Assembly (NCBI RefSeq): GCF_012273895.1
Contig: NC_052106.1
Coordinates: 2,356,001-2,420,000, forward strand
Direction of reading: 5' to 3'
DNA length: 64,000 nt
Source: Zerene cesonia
Lineage: Eukaryota > Arthropoda > Insecta > Lepidoptera > Pieridae
Shown here piece by piece: positions 22,666 to 34,600 of this stretch. Position 1 is the first letter of the stretch. Each line of letters starts with the position of its first letter. The notes below the pieces were generated by a model. That model worked only from the letters and a program-made list of their open reading frames with translations. It was not told the DNA's origin and did no database searches. The translations under genes were made by a program, and so were the position numbers.

Positions 22666-25348
22666 TACTTTTCTTTCTAATGGCAAAATATTTTTGAAAT
22701 CGGCCCAATAGTTGGTGAATTTTTTCGTAACATACAAAATTAGACATCTTTTTCGCAGTAGGTACTTACTGGTTTTACTTTATTCAAATAATGTTAAATA
22801 AAATTTATGATTGTATCACTTCCGAACTAGAGAACCATTACTCTAGTCTCTTGCTTATACTTAACTCTTACTTCGTTATGGGGAAAGGGATGATGCAATA
22901 AAACAACGGTATGGAAATTTTCAAAGCATTTTATTTATGACCTTTAACACTGTGTATAATATATTTTGATAGTACATTTAGAGCAATAAGTAATATTACC
23001 AATTATTACATTGTTCTTATTTTCATAAATTGAATGAAATCCATAAATTATACATAGAATATATAATTTCAAATATCGTTCTCGCCCAACAAACAACAAT
23101 CACTATCGAATCACAAGGAGCCCTCCCTAACACGTCGTGAGTAATAAAAAGCACTAAACAAAAGCTCCTCCGGCACTTGAGTGCCTCGTCGAAATATTTC
23201 AAAATAAAATACAAGAACAGTCAACTTAATCATCCGCTACTCTATAAAAATAACAGTATAGCTTTTGAGTATACTCTATAAAAATATATATAATCCAGCT
23301 TAAGCTGCTATATCTAATTTAAAAAGGTCTTTCGAAATTTCAAAAATACAATCAGACAAGAAGCTCCGCAAAACTCATTTAAAAAAAAAGAAATCTAACT
23401 AAATCAGAAAAATATATTACATCCAACGCACGGCACTTCCGTGATCTTAAATTTCCTGTTATATTTAACTACGTAAACACCATTTTGCTATGCAAAATAC
23501 ATTATCCTAGTTCATTCGAAAAGAAGGGAAACATTGGAATGTATAAAAAATGACTAGAAAAGAACGCATAATATTAGAAAACAATTTGAGATCCATAAAT
23601 TATTATGTGAGGTAAAGAGATGATTGCATGATCGTGAACAACGCAACATATTGCACATTCGCAAACAATTACAATTTAGTTAAATAATAACTAGACAAGA
23701 GGTACGTGAGACATATCGTCAAGATCTAATGCACATACAGACGTGGTTACATGTATTCGGCTGATTACATCGCCAGGGGTGTTCGAAGCAACAGTAGATA
23801 GAAAAATATCGAAGTAGTTGACGACATGTCCCCACCGAAACGAAAACTTGCCACTGTTTCGTGAGTACCAATCAACTTGGCGACAATGTAATAATAACGT
23901 ATTAAGTATCAGATAACACACAGCATGCCTAATTTGGATAATACTTCTTGACCTTACAACTATATATTTTATTTTAATCTAATTTATTTGGATAATCTAG
24001 TGTTCAGCAGGGTATTCGTCTACGAGTCAAATGTGCAAGCCTGTGATCGGATTCGAAACACAAATATAAAGCAATTTGATTATTTACTCATAACTGTAAC
24101 ACATTTATAATAAACGAATTATTCAAAGACTTATTTACAACGACCAAAATTCACTTAAGCTTACGAAATTTCTCATGAAATAGATCTTAAATATACGCTC
24201 AATAATTTATATATAGATTGAAAATAGTCACCTAGAAGCGATAGGACAGTGACAATTACGAGTTCACTCAACATTAATCGAAGCTGTAACAAGATTAAAA
24301 TTGTTTGGACTTTGACATTTGATACGAGAAATGAAATACAATAAATCTACCGTCACATACATTTATCTAACTACGATGACATTAATTATATCTGATATTA
24401 ACGAAGGAGAGAGCTATGTGTAGCGCGAGGGTAGATTACAATAAGTGTACAACGTAACACCGAGACATTTATTAACAAACTACTATGTGATTGTATGCAC
24501 AGCATCGTCATATATGTAACTATGGACTACCCTATCACGCAATACTCCTACACCGCGTATATGACTAGAAAATTCCAGAACGATTTGTGACGTTGGACAC
24601 TTCCGAACTGAACCGTTACAAAACCATCACTTCTACGCCGATAATATTACATTAACCTACTTTATACAATCAAATTTAATTAACACGATAAAAGTACAAA
24701 TAAACGACAATCCGTAAATACAAATAAAACTTTTCACTGGACACGTAAAGAGGGTCAAAAATTATAATCTCCTGAAACGCATATACTACATTTAACTACA
24801 CATATTATAATAATGTATTTACAATCAATACTAGAGTGAAAAGAAACGTTACGTATGACGTCACAGGGACTACCGCCACATCAGATTGGCCTGAAGCCAC
24901 AAAATATACCTTTACCTCTACCATTCGGGTCATACGTATATACAAGTTAAATTACATTAATAACGTATGCAACATTAGAAGAAAATCTATACTTTTAGTA
25001 ACATGTTGTTTCCGTGTAAATTCATCTCACATTAATGGAGTCTACTCGATATCGCCGAATAATACTTTTGTGCGCAACTTTTTAAGACCATAACATTATA
25101 TTGCACGTAATACATTAATAGATAAAGTTAACATGATTGGCATATATGTTGTCATTAGAGTCTTTGCATATCTTAAGTCTAAGACTACCACAGATAAATA
25201 ATTCGAATCGATGATTCGCAGCAGTCAACTAAGCGTTTAAAAATATTATTATCTACGCTATCAGTATGTTCTATTGAAAACACAATCTACATAAACTTCA
25301 ACAATTAATATCGTCGGCCTAATTTATCATAATCCCAACGCAACCCAA

Positions 25349-26348
25349 NNNNNNNNNNNNNNNNNNNNNNNNNNNNNNNNNNNNNNNNNNNNNNNNNNNN
25401 NNNNNNNNNNNNNNNNNNNNNNNNNNNNNNNNNNNNNNNNNNNNNNNNNNNNNNNNNNNNNNNNNNNNNNNNNNNNNNNNNNNNNNNNNNNNNNNNNNNN
25501 NNNNNNNNNNNNNNNNNNNNNNNNNNNNNNNNNNNNNNNNNNNNNNNNNNNNNNNNNNNNNNNNNNNNNNNNNNNNNNNNNNNNNNNNNNNNNNNNNNNN
25601 NNNNNNNNNNNNNNNNNNNNNNNNNNNNNNNNNNNNNNNNNNNNNNNNNNNNNNNNNNNNNNNNNNNNNNNNNNNNNNNNNNNNNNNNNNNNNNNNNNNN
25701 NNNNNNNNNNNNNNNNNNNNNNNNNNNNNNNNNNNNNNNNNNNNNNNNNNNNNNNNNNNNNNNNNNNNNNNNNNNNNNNNNNNNNNNNNNNNNNNNNNNN
25801 NNNNNNNNNNNNNNNNNNNNNNNNNNNNNNNNNNNNNNNNNNNNNNNNNNNNNNNNNNNNNNNNNNNNNNNNNNNNNNNNNNNNNNNNNNNNNNNNNNNN
25901 NNNNNNNNNNNNNNNNNNNNNNNNNNNNNNNNNNNNNNNNNNNNNNNNNNNNNNNNNNNNNNNNNNNNNNNNNNNNNNNNNNNNNNNNNNNNNNNNNNNN
26001 NNNNNNNNNNNNNNNNNNNNNNNNNNNNNNNNNNNNNNNNNNNNNNNNNNNNNNNNNNNNNNNNNNNNNNNNNNNNNNNNNNNNNNNNNNNNNNNNNNNN
26101 NNNNNNNNNNNNNNNNNNNNNNNNNNNNNNNNNNNNNNNNNNNNNNNNNNNNNNNNNNNNNNNNNNNNNNNNNNNNNNNNNNNNNNNNNNNNNNNNNNNN
26201 NNNNNNNNNNNNNNNNNNNNNNNNNNNNNNNNNNNNNNNNNNNNNNNNNNNNNNNNNNNNNNNNNNNNNNNNNNNNNNNNNNNNNNNNNNNNNNNNNNNN
26301 NNNNNNNNNNNNNNNNNNNNNNNNNNNNNNNNNNNNNNNNNNNNNNNN
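25349..26348. other. Assembly gap (1000 N), false: identical 77-bp flanks
   Basis: 25272-25348 and 26349-26425 are identical over 77 bases, in otherwise single-copy sequence. The contigs almost certainly overlap, and no sequence is missing. Confidence 0.9.
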
Positions 26349-27260
26349 TATTGAAAACACAATCTACATAAACTTCAACAATTAATATCGTCGGCCTAAT
26401 TTATCATAATCCCAACGCAACCCAAAACTGTTTTCCTGGTTTATATGCGACCATAAGTTACAAAAACTTCAAGTCGTCATAAATTATAAATCTATACTAT
26501 TCATTCGAGTACGAGATTTCAATATTACAGGTATTAATATATTAAATACAATAATAAAAAATCTCAAAATTACAGATTTCAATTAGACAGACGATACGAG
26601 AAAAATTTGGCGAGAAATGTAAACAACATCGATGCAAAGACAATAACGCTAACAATATTCGTCTAAAATCGATTACAAATACAGTTCGAAGTTTACAAAA
26701 CAATGTGCGTCCCGCGGTAGATATTAAAGCCAGCCCATTCTCAGGCCTCCCTAAACATACTATTATTGTTCTCAATCTTTCTCTGTAAATAGCTCTCGTA
26801 CCCCGTCTCAGTGCACCGGTTTGGTCCCAACTCACACTTCGTCGTCGATACTCAAACAACCAAAGCAATATAAAACATATACACCTATATTCACTATAGA
26901 ATAGACCGTATCTCGCATTAAATGCAATCAATTAATACTGTCAACAAGTATGGCGCACCGTCGCGCCAAAATAATTTATACTATATTTATACAACTTATT
27001 TTAAATAATTGATAGATATAAAAGATCCTCGCGGAGGACGCGGACAGGGAGTCGACGAATCACAAAAAATACATTTACTCGTAATAAGCAAATAATGTTT
27101 GGTAACCTCGTTCCACCAAACCAGTCACGAAAATTCGTTTCTACGCCCCGCTTTCGTTCGATGGTACCGCACGTGCGGGTCGGGAGGGTCGCGCTCTCGA
27201 GGTGTAGTGAGTAGTGGACAACTCAACGCGTGCGCGGTTCCTTCCAATGGAAAGTTCAAT

Positions 27261-27285
27261 GTCGCTTTTCCTTGCGAAAAGCGAC
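27261..27285 (-). promoter_or_regulatory. Perfect 10-bp hairpin in unc-104 3' UTR
   Basis: Arms GTCGCTTTTC and GAAAAGCGAC with a 5-base loop, about 240 bases downstream of the unc-104 stop. In RNA it would form a stable stem-loop. The function is unknown; an RNA-protein binding or localisation element is one possibility. Confidence 0.5.
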
Positions 27286-27526
27286 ACCACCGCCGCGCCT
27301 AACCGATCAACGCAAACCGAAATAAGAGTTCTCTTTCTCTTTCCAATGATGCGATTCTACGATCCTCTCTCCCAGGCGGCGGTCGCAGCGAACCAAAGCG
27401 GGCTCGCTGAGCGTGAGCCGGTTTCAATATCTAGCGGAGCGCACGGCGCGGACCGGTCTGTGCGCGTAGACCCTACCGTCGGCGACGCATTTAAAAAACG
27501 AGGATAGACTCCATTGTGAGGGTGTC

Positions 27527-28691
27527 TCATGCGGCGAGCGTTTGCAGCCCCTTATCCCCGGGCAGGACGGGGCCCCCGGCGGGTGCGGAGCCCGCGGGGC
27601 CCCCAGCGCCCNNNNNNNNNNNNNNNNNNNNNNNNNNNNNNNNNNNNNNNNNNNNNNNNNNNNNNNNNNNNNNNNNNNNNNNNNNNNNNNNNNNNNNNNN
27701 NNNNNNNNNNNNNNNNNNNNNNNNNNNNNNNNNNNNNNNNNNNNNNNNNNNNNNNNNNNNNNNNNNNNNNNNNNNNNNNNNNNNNNNNNNNNNNNNNNNN
27801 NNNNNNNNNNNNNNNNNNNNNNNNNNNNNNNNNNNNNNNNNNNNNNNNNNNNNNNNNNNNNNNNNNNNNNNNNNNNNNNNNNNNNNNNNNNNNNNNNNNN
27901 NNNNNNNNNNNNNNNNNNNNNNNNNNNNNNNNNNNNNNNNNNNNNNNNNNNNNNNNNNNNNNNNNNNNNNNNNNNNNNNNNNNNNNNNNNNNNNNNNNNN
28001 NNNNNNNNNNNNNNNNNNNNNNNNNNNNNNNNNNNNNNNNNNNNNNNNNNNNNNNNNNNNNNNNNNNNNNNNNNNNNNNNNNNNNNNNNNNNNNNNNNNN
28101 NNNNNNNNNNNNNNNNNNNNNNNNNNNNNNNNNNNNNNNNNNNNNNNNNNNNNNNNNNNNNNNNNNNNNNNNNNNNNNNNNNNNNNNNNNNNNNNNNNNN
28201 NNNNNNNNNNNNNNNNNNNNNNNNNNNNNNNNNNNNNNNNNNNNNNNNNNNNNNNNNNNNNNNNNNNNNNNNNNNNNNNNNNNNNNNNNNNNNNNNNNNN
28301 NNNNNNNNNNNNNNNNNNNNNNNNNNNNNNNNNNNNNNNNNNNNNNNNNNNNNNNNNNNNNNNNNNNNNNNNNNNNNNNNNNNNNNNNNNNNNNNNNNNN
28401 NNNNNNNNNNNNNNNNNNNNNNNNNNNNNNNNNNNNNNNNNNNNNNNNNNNNNNNNNNNNNNNNNNNNNNNNNNNNNNNNNNNNNNNNNNNNNNNNNNNN
28501 NNNNNNNNNNNNNNNNNNNNNNNNNNNNNNNNNNNNNNNNNNNNNNNNNNNNNNNNNNNNNNNNNNNNNNNNNNNNNNNNNNNNNNNNNNNNNNNNNNNN
28601 NNNNNNNNNNNCGGGGCCCGCGGGGCCCCCAGCGCCCGTTGGGGCCCCGCCGGCGCCGGGCCCGCCCGCGCCGCGCCGGGCGGACCGCGAC
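27527..28691 (-). other. unc-104: unc-104 last exon, interrupted by a false gap
   Basis: Acceptor GCGCACAG at 28692 onward, then RSRSARRGAGG after the PH domain. The 1000-N run sits inside. The 26 bases on its two sides match with one difference. Merging them makes a 139-base exon that stays in frame and stops at 27527-27529, ending PGDKGLQTLAA. The tail is Gly/Pro/Ala-rich. Its function is unknown. Confidence 0.75.
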
Positions 28692-31600
28692 CTGTGCGCG
28701 CACACCTTTATGCGTGTATATTGATTTGGGCCGAGCCGGGATGCTCAATCGCTTACGCTAGCGCGACAATGGCGTGTGTGCACTGTATACTTTTTATGGA
28801 TATCAATTCTTTCCTTAAAATTAATGTATAAAAATTTTATAAATGGAATTACATACAAAAAGTACAGAAAATAACATTGAATAAAGTATAGAATTGCAGA
28901 TACTCCATTGTCTATGAGAATTATTAACATGCAAATGTCGTTAGCGTTTTTATAAGATAAATTCTATAAGCAATTATGTTATAAGCAAGAGTTAACAGCC
29001 TTTATTTAAATGAGTCATTATAAACACTTAAATATCTGATAGGAATTGAACCCACGTATGCGACTCCGGGATATTGAAATCATTCTCATAATAAAAAAAA
29101 AAAAAATATTAAATAGAACATTGATTTGATTGCGACCTATTAAATTCCATTGGTTTTTCAAAATATTCCCAAAAATCGATCAGCAAAAACCAATATTATT
29201 AGTTCAGGACCATATGCAATTTAGAAGCATTTGCCAATTTAAGGACATTTATATCAGAGAAGACATATAGAACAGTTGAATGCTCACCTTATCTGCCCCG
29301 CCAGCAGAGGATTGATGGCGTAGAGCCAGTCGTGCACCTCCTTGTCGCCCAGCGTCTGCAGCAAGTAGCCGCGCTCCTTGCTCACCACACTGAAATATTA
29401 AAACAAGTATATAAATAAATCTCATATAAATAGTTAAATAAATAAGTTAATAAGATTTTCTTATATTTTATACAACAGTAAGTAATGATGCGCGAACCCA
29501 GTCGAATAATCAGTTTTTAGTTAGAATTAAACAAATACCGTAGTAAACTTATCTGAACGCGATTAACAGTTTATAAAAATCCAACTATGTAGAAAAATGT
29601 ATAGCATTTGAACGATTAAAGTACTTGATTATAGTTTTATGTATACTATATGTATATTGTACAGATAACATGATGGATTATAGTCTGGACTTTCATAAGA
29701 GGCTCTGTTTCCATATTGGATCTAAATGAGCTTATGATGATGCTGCCAAATCTGATGAAGGTGATGAAATTATGATAACGATGGTTGTGATGATGGCGAT
29801 GCTGCTAATGTTTAAAAAATCATATTTATTGACAAAAGTACAATTCTTAAAGGATCAAGTATCAGTAGGCTACCGAACTAGTTGGAACTATGTTTCTTGT
29901 GTTTTGGTTGTCGGTGGCGTGTCCCTCTCTAAGCGATTTTACAGTAAATCTTATGTCTAATTAAAAGAAAAGTAAAGGGAAACAATTTTGGCAGTTGAGT
30001 TAGATTGGCTGCCTAGTTGTGCGTGTGTGCGTGTTTGTGCGCGTGTGTGTGTGCGCGCGTGTGTGTGTGTAAATTTTAGTTATTTGTAATGGTAAGAGGG
30101 AACTGGTTAAGAAAGAACAAATAAAGCAAGAATGAATGTTTATTTAACAGCACATAATGGTAACGGTAGGGTAGGGTGAGGAAAAGGAAACGGGCCGCAG
30201 CCGCAGTGACGGTCGCCACCCACCTGAAGGTGTTGGGCATGCGCACCATCTGCTCCTGGTCCTCCGAGTACTCGACGTGCGCGTTGGCGAGGTTGATGAG
30301 CGCGCGCTCGATCGGGTCGCGCTCGTCGCGGTACATGAACACGTACGGCCGCCGCACCACCTGCCGTGCGCGTGCGCGGGCGCGGCCGCGGGCGCGTTAT
30401 CGGTTTAGATACGTTTTGTTTGAAATGATCAATGTAGGTAACGTTATTTCCCCGAGGAGGGTTTTTTGATATAAGAATTTGTAAACAAATAAAATTTTTC
30501 GTGCTTATTGCATAAAAACCGTATGGGTTGATGGTGCTTGGGGTACTTTAAGTTTGATTAAATGAATTTGCATTTTTTTTACTCTTGCAATTGACAATAT
30601 CACACAGCTATAGTCTGTAGCTATAACAATTAAGAACATTGTTCCCTATACAATATCAAACTATTATAAAACAAGACCCAAATGAAATTTTCTTTCCCCC
30701 CCCCATACTCACCAGCCATCGCTTCTTCCAGCCGTGCGTGCCGTGCTGCAGCACGTTGAGGTACCCGCGGCGCGCGACGGCCGCCGACACGCGCACCTCC
30801 TCACACTCGGGCACGTACAGGGCCCCGCTGCCGGGCCCCACGAGGGCCCCTGGGGCGCCGCCCGCGCCGAGGCCGCAGCCCCACCCGGACATGGATTTTT
30901 CGAGTAGCGCGCGTTCGGGGGAACACAGCCTGTTAAAGAATCGCATATTATTATTGCAGGTCGTAAACAACCAAGACTATATGGCCAGCATAGCCTTTGT
31001 ACAAATTATTAATGCTATATAATCCGAACAATAGCTAGCCAGCTATTGGGTATAGGTTCAGGAAGCAACGATACGACTCTAAAACGTTAAAAATCAACAT
31101 GGATTAATTTTCTTACCATCAACCAAAACAAAACTAAAAAAAAAGTATCGACTTTTTCTGTAGAGAAATTCTCCTGTACGTATTTATCCTTTGGACTAAT
31201 CTACTCACTCGAAGCTGCTAGCGCTGTGTATGGAGGACAGCAGGCTGGGCGTGGAGATGTCGGCGGACACGCCCTCGTCCACCGGCGTGGCCGGCGACAC
31301 GGCTGTCTCCACCTCCTTGTTCGAGCCTATCCTTCCTAGAAACGGTATTCATAGACATTACCTAAATAACGCTAACCTATTTATAGACAGGTACTTAGTT
31401 TACCTCTTACAATTAATTGAGCACGTTCTACGTAAATATTTTTATTTTTTATCTATATTTTTTATCGTTTCAATAATGATAGATGGCGTTAAAGTTTAAC
31501 TAATTGTTGCAGCATAGGACTGATTCCGCTAAGTACATAAAAATTGCTATCACTTTACGTTAGTTACTTCCGTTAGAAGCACTCAAAAGGTCTAGAAAAA

Positions 31601-34600
31601 GCAATTCTAATGGTCTTAAAATAAAATTCTTTCCCGACTGGATGAACAAATTTTAAAGAACGCTAATCCCATGTGGTGTCGATTAAATTTGATCAAGTTC
31701 TTTAAATTTCAAGGCGATTCAGTTTTTTGTACGTTTTCACGAAGAAGCCACTGGTCCGATTTCGAAAATTCTTTCACCATTAGAAAGCAGCAACTTCCCT
31801 GAGTGACATAGACTATAAATTTACCACGGAGCAGTGTGTACAGTCACAATTTCCCCAAACACATACCCTGTATGAGCTTGACGAACTTGGTGGCCAGCTC
31901 GCGCTCGCGCGGCGTCATGTCCCAGCGCTCGGGCGGCTCGTGCGCGCTCTCGGACGCCGCCTTGGCCGCCATGTTGCACACCTCCTGCAATTTTAATCAT
32001 TTAGTCATCTATTCATTTAAGCCATATTCAATGTGGCTAAAAATGCAGCGGTGGCTCAGTGGTGAGGACCTCGGACTTCAAAATCGATTAGCCGGCGGTT
32101 CGAGACCGGGCGGAGCGTGTAGGAAATAAATGGACTTTTCAATTTATTTGAACATGTGAATAATATCACCACTGCTCGACACGGTGAAGGAAAACATCGT
32201 GTGGAAACCGGCATGTCCGAGAGTTAAAAAGTTCGACGACATGTGACATCTGCCAACCCGCACTCGGCCAGCGTGCTGGATTATGGCCTGAACCCACGTA
32301 GGAGACCAGTGTCACATTAGTGGGAACATATATGGACATGAGCCCATATATGGTCATCATCAGATGATGATTCAACATGGTCTTAGAGTAGGAGTAATCC
32401 CAGCGTGGGAAATGGACAGAGCTATGTAGGTCACCTAAATCCTTAAATATTTCAAGAACATTTCGATCTACCTTTTCGGTTTTAGTGAAGTCATTCGGAG
32501 CAATGGTATTCTCGTGTCCGTGCCGCAAGCGCTCGCGCAGCGCGAGGAAGTGCCGCGTGCGACCCACTTGTTCGAGGCGGGTCATTTTCTCCAATTCCCA
32601 CTGAAATAAGAATTTCATTCAACCACAACAATCTATTAGAGCCGATTTAAGCTCTATCTTCATGTGGTCCAACAAAATTATACGTAATTTTTTAATTTAC
32701 GCAACTTTATGCAAATTATTGTAGGAACCAACACACATATATACTTCAAATGAAGTGAGTTCTTCTAAAACATTTTTTTACTAATATCTAAGCAACTCTT
32801 AACTATCTCTCTAATTCTATATAGCAATACTAAAACTTTTCAATTCAACTATAAAAAAGGGTGCATTTCCGTGCATTTAGTCATGCGAAGGGTGCAAGCA
32901 AATGTCGTTACAAAGTTGCATAGTCGCACAATACAATGGGCTACATATAATTTATAAATAACATGCAGTCTTCCTTTAATTTCATTAATACCACTGTGCT
33001 TACAAAACATTAACCCTGCTATATATACAAAACATCACTCAAAGCAACAAACTCATGACAAAGCAAGAACTAAAACAAGCGATATCAATACCCATACATG
33101 AACTCTACAATATATACATCCAAACAAACAAATTATGCCCCAAAGACCTCTACACTTCTATAAGCATGTAATACATGATAGATACATGAGACCAAATGAC
33201 AACATATGGGCCAGTACACAAATAACTTTCAATAGCTATTTAGTATGAATGGTAGAGGGACATCGAGTGGGTGATTGCGCACATACTAAATAGCTAAGAA
33301 AACATTTGTGGACCTGAAATCTATCGATAACTGCCAGCGGCCAATCATAGATCACTTTGCGCCAAATGCGTTTCTGTACGAGTGAGAGAAAAGGTTTTGT
33401 TAATGGCCGTTACTGGTGCTAGAGTATTCAATCAGGATGAGTTAGTTACACATTTAACTCAATTTCAACGTGACAACGTCGATTGCGAACGATAAGGAAA
33501 ATAAAATAAAAAAAGTTATGAAATTTGTCTTTTGTTTTAATTTGATATGAAATTTTATATAAATAAATATGGTGGATTGTTTTTATCGTGCATTCATTAT
33601 TTGATACCGATTTTAATGTAAATTTGTCAAAACAATTAAACGTGGCTGAATTAAGTTGAGTTTTTTAAAGAACAGGAATAATCTATTCAAACATTTATTA
33701 TTTTCTACTCAAAAACAAGATAAGACATTGTCACGTTAAGTCACTTTATATTTAAGAATCAATTAAACAATTTCGATATATTCATTTAGCACTACAAATA
33801 TATATATATAGCATAGCAACCAATAACGCTAACACTACTAGCTTTCGGACAAAACGTGATAGCCACAAAACTTGCGATATCAAACAATTTTGTACAACGA
33901 TCGGCTCAATAGTATCCTCCCTCATCAACTGCGTATAAAGACATTGTATTCATCGACGTTCGATTTTCAAATCGCTTTAACTCATATTCTGTTTGTCGAC
34001 GTTCGATTTTCAAAAATATGCACCGAGTGACGATGGTTACGACGCATCCGTCATGCACGAATCAACACAACGCATTATAACATCGTGTCCGTCGACGTTC
34101 GATTTTCGAATCGGTGCGCCACAGAGTGATGATGGTTACAACGACGCATCCGTCATGCACATGTCAACACAACAGTAACTCTACGTGATCCACAGCGTGT
34201 GCCGCAGTCTGTGGCCTACCTGGTGGTCGAAGATGAGCGAGTCGCCGCGCGGCCGCCAGCCGTGCAGGTTCTCCTCGCCGCGCACGTACGTGCCGCTCGT
34301 GTCCAGCACCCGGCGTTGTCTTCGTTGTACTCCTGGATAAATAAGTGGGTTAGGTAATAGGTTAGTAGAATTAAAATTATATCCCAAAAGCATCTGTTAG
34401 ATTGTGAACATAATTTTAATTAGAATTTGATATTAACGTTTTATGCATTTATATTTTGTTTTGTGTATTTATAAATTGTACGTTTCAATTCACATAAAGA
34501 TATCATTTATTTACATTTGATAACAGATTAATATGTATATAATTAACGACACCAGGCCATGCGCACGCGCACGCACGCGCACGCGCACTCACCCGGCTCG

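Larger units (their letters stand above)
20873..22929. other. Vps11 3' UTR and convergent spacer
   Basis: No coding sequence. The first ~900 bases are AT-rich and likely 3' UTR. A dispersed repeat occupies about 22180-22665. The minus-strand poly(A) signal proposed for unc-104 is at 22930. Confidence 0.5.
22930..27526 (-). other. unc-104: Probable long 3' UTR of unc-104
   Basis: Follows the unc-104 stop. A minus-strand AATAAA lies at 22930-22935. The interval lacks the dispersed repeats common elsewhere and has no coherent coding frame; a 129-codon minus frame at 26542-26931 shows no motif. The part next to the stop (27090-27526) is GC-rich. About 3.6 kb remain after removing the false 1000-N gap. 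Long neuronal 3' UTRs are usual in insects, but the extent here is inferred. Confidence 0.4.
29288..30929 (-). other. unc-104: unc-104 PH domain (exons 33-35)
   Basis: Residues about 1510-1615. Reads YLNVLQHGTHGWKKRW, VVRRPYVFMYRDERDP, YSEDQEQMVRMPNTF and GYLLQTLGDKEVHDWLYAIN. These are the strands and C-terminal helix (DWLYAINPLLAGQI) of the kinesin-3 PH domain, which binds phosphoinositides (PI(4,5)P2) on cargo vesicles in this family. Confidence 0.92.

Noticed and set aside
24132..24944. Three Pumilio-type UGUANAUA sites in the presumed unc-104 3' UTR (24132, 24816, 24937, minus strand)
   Set aside because: In AT-rich sequence of this length one or so is expected by chance, so three is weak evidence.
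26542..26931. 129-codon minus-strand frame in the unc-104 3' UTR
   Set aside because: No motif, no splice context, and composition like the surrounding UTR.
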